NCBI GenBank assembly: GCA_007134775.1
Contig: SLKC01000090.1
Coordinates: 1 to 41,833, forward strand
DNA length: 41,833 nucleotides
Origin: Ectothiorhodospiraceae bacterium
GTDB taxonomy: Bacteria > Pseudomonadota > Gammaproteobacteria > XJ16 > Halofilaceae
Direction: 5' to 3'
Under the pieces are notes generated by a model. It saw only the letters and a list, made by a program, of their open reading frames with translations. It was not told where the DNA came from and made no database searches. The position numbers and the translations under genes are program-made. Within the stretch, counting starts at the first letter, position 1. Each line of letters opens with the position of its first letter. Positions 37,570 to 41,833 of the stretch are shown here, in pieces.

Positions 37570-38778
37570 GTGACTGACCAAGACACTGACACCCAGGGCG
37601 CCCCCGCGCCACGGCGCTGCGTGCAAGTGAACGGCACTGAGGTCGTGCTCCTCGGCACGGCGCACGTCTCGCAGCGCAGCGTCGACGATGTGCGCGAAGC
37701 GCTGAGCAGCGAGGACTACGACGCGGTCGCCGTGGAGCTGTGCGAGCCGCGCTACCAGCGCCTGACCGGCACGGATGACTGGGGCGACATCGACTTGTTC
37801 CGCATCATCCGCTCGGGGCGTACCGGCATGGTGGCGGCGCAGCTCGCCCTCACCGCCTATCAGAAACGCCTCGCCGACCAGCTCGGCGTGGAACCGGGCG
37901 CCGAGATGAAGACCGCGATCGCAGAGGCCGATGCGGGGGGACAGGCGCTCTGGCTCATCGACCGCAACATCGGCATTACGCTCAAGCGCCTGGTCCGCAC
38001 CGTCCCCTGGTACCAGCGCTGGCCGCTGATGATGGGCATCATCACGACGGCGATGACGCGCAGCGAGGTCGAGGCCGACGAGATCGAGAATCTGAAAGAG
38101 GGGGACATGCTGGAGAACACCTTCAGTGAGTTCGCCGAGCGCTCCCCGAAGCTGTACAACACGCTGGTCGCCGAGCGCGACCGCTACATGGCCGCACGTC
38201 TACGCACGCACATCGCCAGCGAACGCCCGCGCCGTTTGTTGGTCGTAGTCGGTGCAGGCCACCTCCAGGGCCTCGCCGAGCAGCTCGAGGCCGATACCGA
38301 CCCCAAGGCCGAGCGTGAACGCCTGGAGGCGGTACCACCACCGGGACGATTCATCCGGTGGCTACCCTGGATCATTGTCGCCGTCATTCTCACCGGTTTC
38401 GCCATCGGCTTCGCCCGCAGTCCGGAACTCGGCTGGCGGCTCGTGGGGGACTGGGTGCTGATCAACGGGACGCTGACCGCCATCGGCGCCGCGCTCGCAC
38501 GTGCGCACGCGGTGACGATCATCGGCGCGTTCGCCGCCGCACCGTTGACCTCGCTCAACCCGACCGTGGGCGCCGGTATGGTCACGGCCGCCATCCAGAC
38601 CGCGGTGCGCCCGCCCGTGATGCGCGACTTTCAGGAGCTGCGCGAGCACATCACGGAGGCACGCTACTGGTGGACGAACCGTCTGACCCGGGTGCTGCTG
38701 GTATTCGTCTTCTGTACGGCCGGGTCGGCCGCCGCGACCTATATCGCCGGGTTCCGGATTTTCGGGCAACTCCTCTGA
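37570..38778 (+). CDS. TraB/PrgY-family membrane protein
   Basis: The product (402 residues from GTG 37570; ATG 37534 would add 12) has the TraB domain: LLGTAHVS at 28-34, AVELCEPRYQ at 54-63, and VVGAGHLQG near 222-230, the three conserved elements of this Tiki/EreA-like metalloprotease-type fold. A C-terminal hydrophobic half (about 265-402) gives several helices anchoring it in the inner membrane. GGAG lies ten bases before the GTG, and no ribosome site precedes the ATG. Relatives affect pheromone signalling in Enterococcus, but the bacterial chromosomal proteins have no clear assigned role. A transglutaminase-like gene follows 23 bases later. Confidence 0.82.
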   Translation: MTDQDTDTQGAPAPRRCVQVNGTEVVLLGTAHVSQRSVDDVREALSSEDYDAVAVELCEPRYQRLTGTDDWGDIDLFRIIRSGRTGMVAAQLALTAYQKRLADQLGVEPGAEMKTAIAEADAGGQALWLIDRNIGITLKRLVRTVPWYQRWPLMMGIITTAMTRSEVEADEIENLKEGDMLENTFSEFAERSPKLYNTLVAERDRYMAARLRTHIASERPRRLLVVVGAGHLQGLAEQLEADTDPKAERERLEAVPPPGRFIRWLPWIIVAVILTGFAIGFARSPELGWRLVGDWVLINGTLTAIGAALARAHAVTIIGAFAAAPLTSLNPTVGAGMVTAAIQTAVRPPVMRDFQELREHITEARYWWTNRLTRVLLVFVFCTAGSAAATYIAGFRIFGQLL

Positions 38779-38801
38779 ACACGACGCACACAGGACGGGG
38801 T

Positions 38802-39599
38802 ATGGACACCTGGGTCGACACCCGCTGCATTCTTGAGTTCGACACGGGGCCGCGCGTACCCCTGATCTTGCTGCTGCGCCCGCGCAGCGGCAGCCACCAG
38901 TGGGTCGCCCGCGACCTCTACGCCATGGATCCGGTCGTGCCCGTCGAGGACTACCGCGACATCTACGGCAACGCTTGTCAGCGTCTGGTTGCCCCGGCCA
39001 CGCCCTTTCGCATCGACGCGGGGGCCACCGTGCTGACCATGGGCCGCGCCGAATGCGCGCCGGGCGCGCCCTTCGTCCTCATCCAGGATCTGCCGACGCC
39101 GGTCCTCCCTTACCTGCTGCCGAGTCGCTACTGCGAGGCCGATCTCTTGGGCCGACTCGCGCTCGATCTCGTCGGCAACGCCAAGCCCGGCTACGATCAG
39201 GTGATGCGCCTCACCGACTGGGTCGAGGAGCACGTCGACTACTTGCCCGGCACGAGCAACACGCCGATCACGGCCCTTGAGGTCAAGGCGCGCGGCAGCG
39301 GCGTCTGCCGCGATCTGACCCATCTTGCCATCGCGCTCTGCCGCAGCATCAGCATCCCCGCTCGCATCGCGGTCGGCTATCTCGAGCACCTTGAGCCGAT
39401 GGACCTGCACGCCTGGTTCGAAGTCTATGTCGGTGACCGGTGGTACACCTTCGATCCCGTCCAGCGTACCGCCGATGCCGCCCGCGTCGTCCTCGCCTAC
39501 GGTCGCGACGCCGCAGATGTCCCCGTATTCAACCAGTTCGGCCCCCAGCGCATCCCGACCCGCCTCGACGTCAACATCGAGCGCAGCCACGCGCTGTGA
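38802..39599 (+). CDS. Transglutaminase-like cysteine protease-fold protein
   Basis: The 265-residue protein has the full papain-like triad: Cys169 in GSGVCRDLTHLAIALCR, His203 in MDLHAWFEVYV and Asp218 in YTFDPV. The N-terminal part (about 1-120) resembles the beta-rich domain that precedes the core in bacterial transglutaminase-like proteins. No signal peptide is visible, so it is probably cytoplasmic. The ATG at 38802 has AGGACGGGG upstream; the open frame further upstream shadows TraB. It is likely co-transcribed with TraB. Whether it is a protease, amidase or transglutaminase is not known. Confidence 0.88.
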   Translation: MDTWVDTRCILEFDTGPRVPLILLLRPRSGSHQWVARDLYAMDPVVPVEDYRDIYGNACQRLVAPATPFRIDAGATVLTMGRAECAPGAPFVLIQDLPTPVLPYLLPSRYCEADLLGRLALDLVGNAKPGYDQVMRLTDWVEEHVDYLPGTSNTPITALEVKARGSGVCRDLTHLAIALCRSISIPARIAVGYLEHLEPMDLHAWFEVYVGDRWYTFDPVQRTADAARVVLAYGRDAADVPVFNQFGPQRIPTRLDVNIERSHAL

Positions 39600-39601
39600 C
39601 G

Positions 39602-39622
39602 GCCACCGGCCGGCCCGGTGGC
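39602..39622. terminator. GC hairpin between convergent genes
   Basis: An 8-bp stem (39602-39609 with 39615-39622) lies just after the transglutaminase stop and 40 bases before the exporter stop, which is on the other strand. It has no T tract on either side. It may act as a shared terminator for both genes. Confidence 0.4.
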
Positions 39623-39661
39623 GAGCACACAACGCGCGATCGCCGCCACGCCAGGGTGCAC

Positions 39662-41833
39662 TCAGACCCGCCCAAACGGCCTCAGCCAGCGGATGAGCAG
39701 CGGCAGCAGCGACAGATTACTGACCAGCGCGAAGACCATCGCAACACCGGTGAACAGGCCGAAATAGATCGTCGGGATGAAGTTCGACAGCGCCAGTATC
39801 GAAAAGCCGAGGGTCACGATCACCGTGGTGTAGAACATCGCCCGGCCAACGTTCATGTGTGACTGGCGCAGCGCTTGCGCGTAATCGCCGTGCTCGCCCA
39901 CCTCGGCCTTGAAGCGATCCGCGTAGTGGATCGTGTCGTGCACCCCGATGCCGATCGTGATCGCCGCGATCGTGATCGTCATGATATCGAGCGGGATCCT
40001 GAGCAGCCCCATGACCGCGAGCACCGTGCAAGCGGCGATCAGCGTCGGTAGCGGGCCGATGATCGCCATCTTCAGCGAGCGGAACAGCAGCGCGAACATC
40101 ACCATGATCAGGGCGAAGACGATGCCCATCGTGACGAACTGCGATGTAAGCAGCGTCTGCATGACGTTGTTGTAGAGCACCAGCATGCCCGACAGCGAGA
40201 CCTGGTCTTCGTCGACTTCGAAACGCTCGGGCAGCCCTTCACGGATTTCGCGCAAGAAGGCGTCGCGGCGCAGCTCGGGATCGGAGTCGATGATCCGGAT
40301 GTCGAAGCGCAGCTGATTCCCATCCTCCGACATGTAGGGATCATAGAGAATCGCGCGCAGATCCTCCGGCAGGCGCTGATAGATCACGGCCATGCGCACG
40401 GTATCGGGCGGCTGGCCGTCGTTGAGATGGGTAATCATCTCGTGGGTCGTGGCCACCGACAGAACCTTGCCGGTGGCATTGAAGTCATCGAGCCAGTTCT
40501 GGATCTCGCCGACTTCCTCCATGAGGAATTCGTTGAACCAGTAGCCTTCGGTCGGCCCCGCGTCCTCGTCGTAGCCGTAATCATCCCACTCGTCGTAGGG
40601 CTCGTCGTCCTCGAACTCTTCGAGGAAATCCGCGGGCGCATCGAGCACGACATCGAGCGGCGTGGTGCCGCCCAGCTCGCGATCGATGAGCAGCATGCCC
40701 TGATGGATCTCGGTCGACTCGTGGAAATAATCGATGAAGCGGTTCTCCACCGACAGGCGCGTCATACCGACGACCGCGATCACGACCACGATGGCGAATG
40801 TCGCCCACACCACAGGCGCGCGGTGCTCGACGAGGCGGGCGAATGCGCGCGTGACGAAGGCGGTGGCATCGGCGCGTCGCCGCGGCACCGCCCCGGGTGT
40901 CGTGCGCGCGAGCATGACGGGGAAGAGCGTGAACGAGAGCACGAAGGCGAAGACCACCGCGACCGCCATCATCATGCCGAAATCGATCACGGGACGTATC
41001 CCGGCGAGCGTCAGTGCGGCGAAGGCGACGAACGTGGTCACCGCGGTAAAGAACGAGGGCTTAAACTTGCTGTCGATCGTCTCGCGCAGCAGCTGGTACT
41101 GCGTGGCGGTGGGCGAGAGCATGTGCAGCTCGCGGTGGCGGACCACGAGATGGACGATCAGCGAGAGCGTGATGATCAGGATGAGCGAGATGAAGTTCGA
41201 CGACACCACCGTGACCGGCCACTGCATGAAACCGAGGAAACCGATCATGCCGAGGGCCACCCCGGCGCAGATGGCACTCGGCACCACGACCCAGCGCACC
41301 CGCGCGAAGGCAACGGCCAGCAGTGCAATAATGAACAGGCCGACCGCAACGCCGAAGGTGCGGATGTCGCCGCGGACGAATTCGATCATGTCCGCCGTGA
41401 TCATGGGCACGCCACCGAGATGGATATGCGCCTCGTCGCGATAACCGTCGAGAACACCGCGCACGGTTGCGATATTCTCCTCCAGATCGGCCTGCACCTC
41501 CGCCATGCGCTCGCTGTAGCGCCGCTCCAGCGCCTCGAGCTCGGCCGCCTCGCCCGCATCGAGCCCCTCGTCGGCGCGCTGCACACGCAACGCGTCGCGC
41601 TGCTGCGCGATATCGGCGAGCAGTTCATCCTGCTCCAGCGTGACCAGCAGTGCCGAGGTGTCCGCGTCCCGGTTCATCAGCAGGTCGCGATAGAGCGGGC
41701 TGGTGCGGAACTCCTCGCGGGCCTGATCGCGATCGACGTCGTCATCGGCGAGTGTGCGCACGCCCGCCTGTATATCGGAGAGACTCTGCTGCGGACTGTC
41801 GATCAGCGGCACATCGAGGATGGAGAGCACATC
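39662..41833 (-). CDS. RND superfamily (MMPL-type) exporter, N-terminus beyond window
   Basis: The visible 723 or so residues are the C-terminal bulk of a large inner-membrane transporter. Two MMPL-type membrane blocks with multiple helices are separated by a large periplasmic domain. The first block includes FGVAVGLFIIALLAVAF and FGMMMAVAVVFAFVLSF; the second includes MGIVFALIMVMFALLF and the GIGVHDTIHYADRFK segment typical of the family's gating motif. The first residues visible (LSILDVPLIDSP) also fit the middle of such a protein. The periplasmic loop carries a very acidic stretch. The substrate is unknown; hopanoid or lipid export is known for related proteins, but nothing in the sequence proves it here. 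The start lies outside the window. Confidence 0.9.
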   Translation of the reverse strand, partial: DVLSILDVPLIDSPQQSLSDIQAGVRTLADDDVDRDQAREEFRTSPLYRDLLMNRDADTSALLVTLEQDELLADIAQQRDALRVQRADEGLDAGEAAELEALERRYSERMAEVQADLEENIATVRGVLDGYRDEAHIHLGGVPMITADMIEFVRGDIRTFGVAVGLFIIALLAVAFARVRWVVVPSAICAGVALGMIGFLGFMQWPVTVVSSNFISLILIITLSLIVHLVVRHRELHMLSPTATQYQLLRETIDSKFKPSFFTAVTTFVAFAALTLAGIRPVIDFGMMMAVAVVFAFVLSFTLFPVMLARTTPGAVPRRRADATAFVTRAFARLVEHRAPVVWATFAIVVVIAVVGMTRLSVENRFIDYFHESTEIHQGMLLIDRELGGTTPLDVVLDAPADFLEEFEDDEPYDEWDDYGYDEDAGPTEGYWFNEFLMEEVGEIQNWLDDFNATGKVLSVATTHEMITHLNDGQPPDTVRMAVIYQRLPEDLRAILYDPYMSEDGNQLRFDIRIIDSDPELRRDAFLREIREGLPERFEVDEDQVSLSGMLVLYNNVMQTLLTSQFVTMGIVFALIMVMFALLFRSLKMAIIGPLPTLIAACTVLAVMGLLRIPLDIMTITIAAITIGIGVHDTIHYADRFKAEVGEHGDYAQALRQSHMNVGRAMFYTTVIVTLGFSILALSNFIPTIYFGLFTGVAMVFALVSNLSLLPLLIRWLRPFGRV

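Overview
This 41.8 kb GC-rich window is chromosomal and almost entirely genic. It carries no rRNA, CRISPR array, insertion sequence or prophage. The core blocks (rpsP-rimM-trmD-rplS, glyA-soxBDAG, cysS, psd, hpnD-hpnE, arsS with two glycosyltransferase-like genes) suggest a gammaproteobacterium. Abundant acidic residues and the sarcosine (glycine-betaine catabolism) operon are compatible with a halophile, perhaps near Ectothiorhodospiraceae. This placement is inference; no phylogenetic marker was compared.

Region 1-3.4 kb: the 3' end of an unidentified gene with a strong terminator, an UppP-family phosphatase gene with an altered active-site motif, a tandem crcB pair for a fluoride channel, and an Ap4A phosphorylase-type gene. 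Region 3.4-11.8 kb (minus strand): glyA-soxB-soxD-soxA-soxG-fhs, a one-carbon module. Sarcosine is oxidatively demethylated to glycine, with the methyl group passed to tetrahydrofolate; SHMT links glycine and methylene-THF to serine, and Fhs links formate to 10-formyl-THF. A long leader lies in front of glyA. Region 12.2-17.4 kb (plus strand): pyrC, hisI, cysS, yidD, nfeD and an SPFH protein. Region 17.4-19.9 kb (minus strand): a phospholipase-D lipoprotein, tRNA-Glu(TTC) with a near-consensus promoter and a terminator, and a small KTSC-type protein.

Region 19.9-25.2 kb: hpnD-hpnE (squalene formation) with a coupled SDR, then prmB on the minus strand, then a PCuAC-like periplasmic protein and psd. 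Region 25.2-34.2 kb is one long minus-strand run. Read in transcription order it is rpsP-rimM-trmD-rplS, a coupled secreted repeat protein, ogt, htpG, then arsS and two glycosyltransferase-family genes (the arsenosugar-type trio). Region 34.4-41.8 kb: an unknown membrane protein, an adenosine-kinase-like PfkB kinase, a duplicated DUF2845 protein, a TraB-family membrane protein, a transglutaminase-like protease, and the truncated 3' part of a large RND/MMPL exporter.

I found no clearly new multi-gene system. The most interesting signals are family members whose key residues have changed: UppP (Glu to Gln/Met), the PCuAC-like protein (three of four copper ligands lost), the SDR without its catalytic Ser, and crcB Phe-box substitutions. 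Others are the glyA leader, a possibly leaderless pyrC, the coupling of a secreted protein to rplS, and the arsenosugar trio without arsM nearby.
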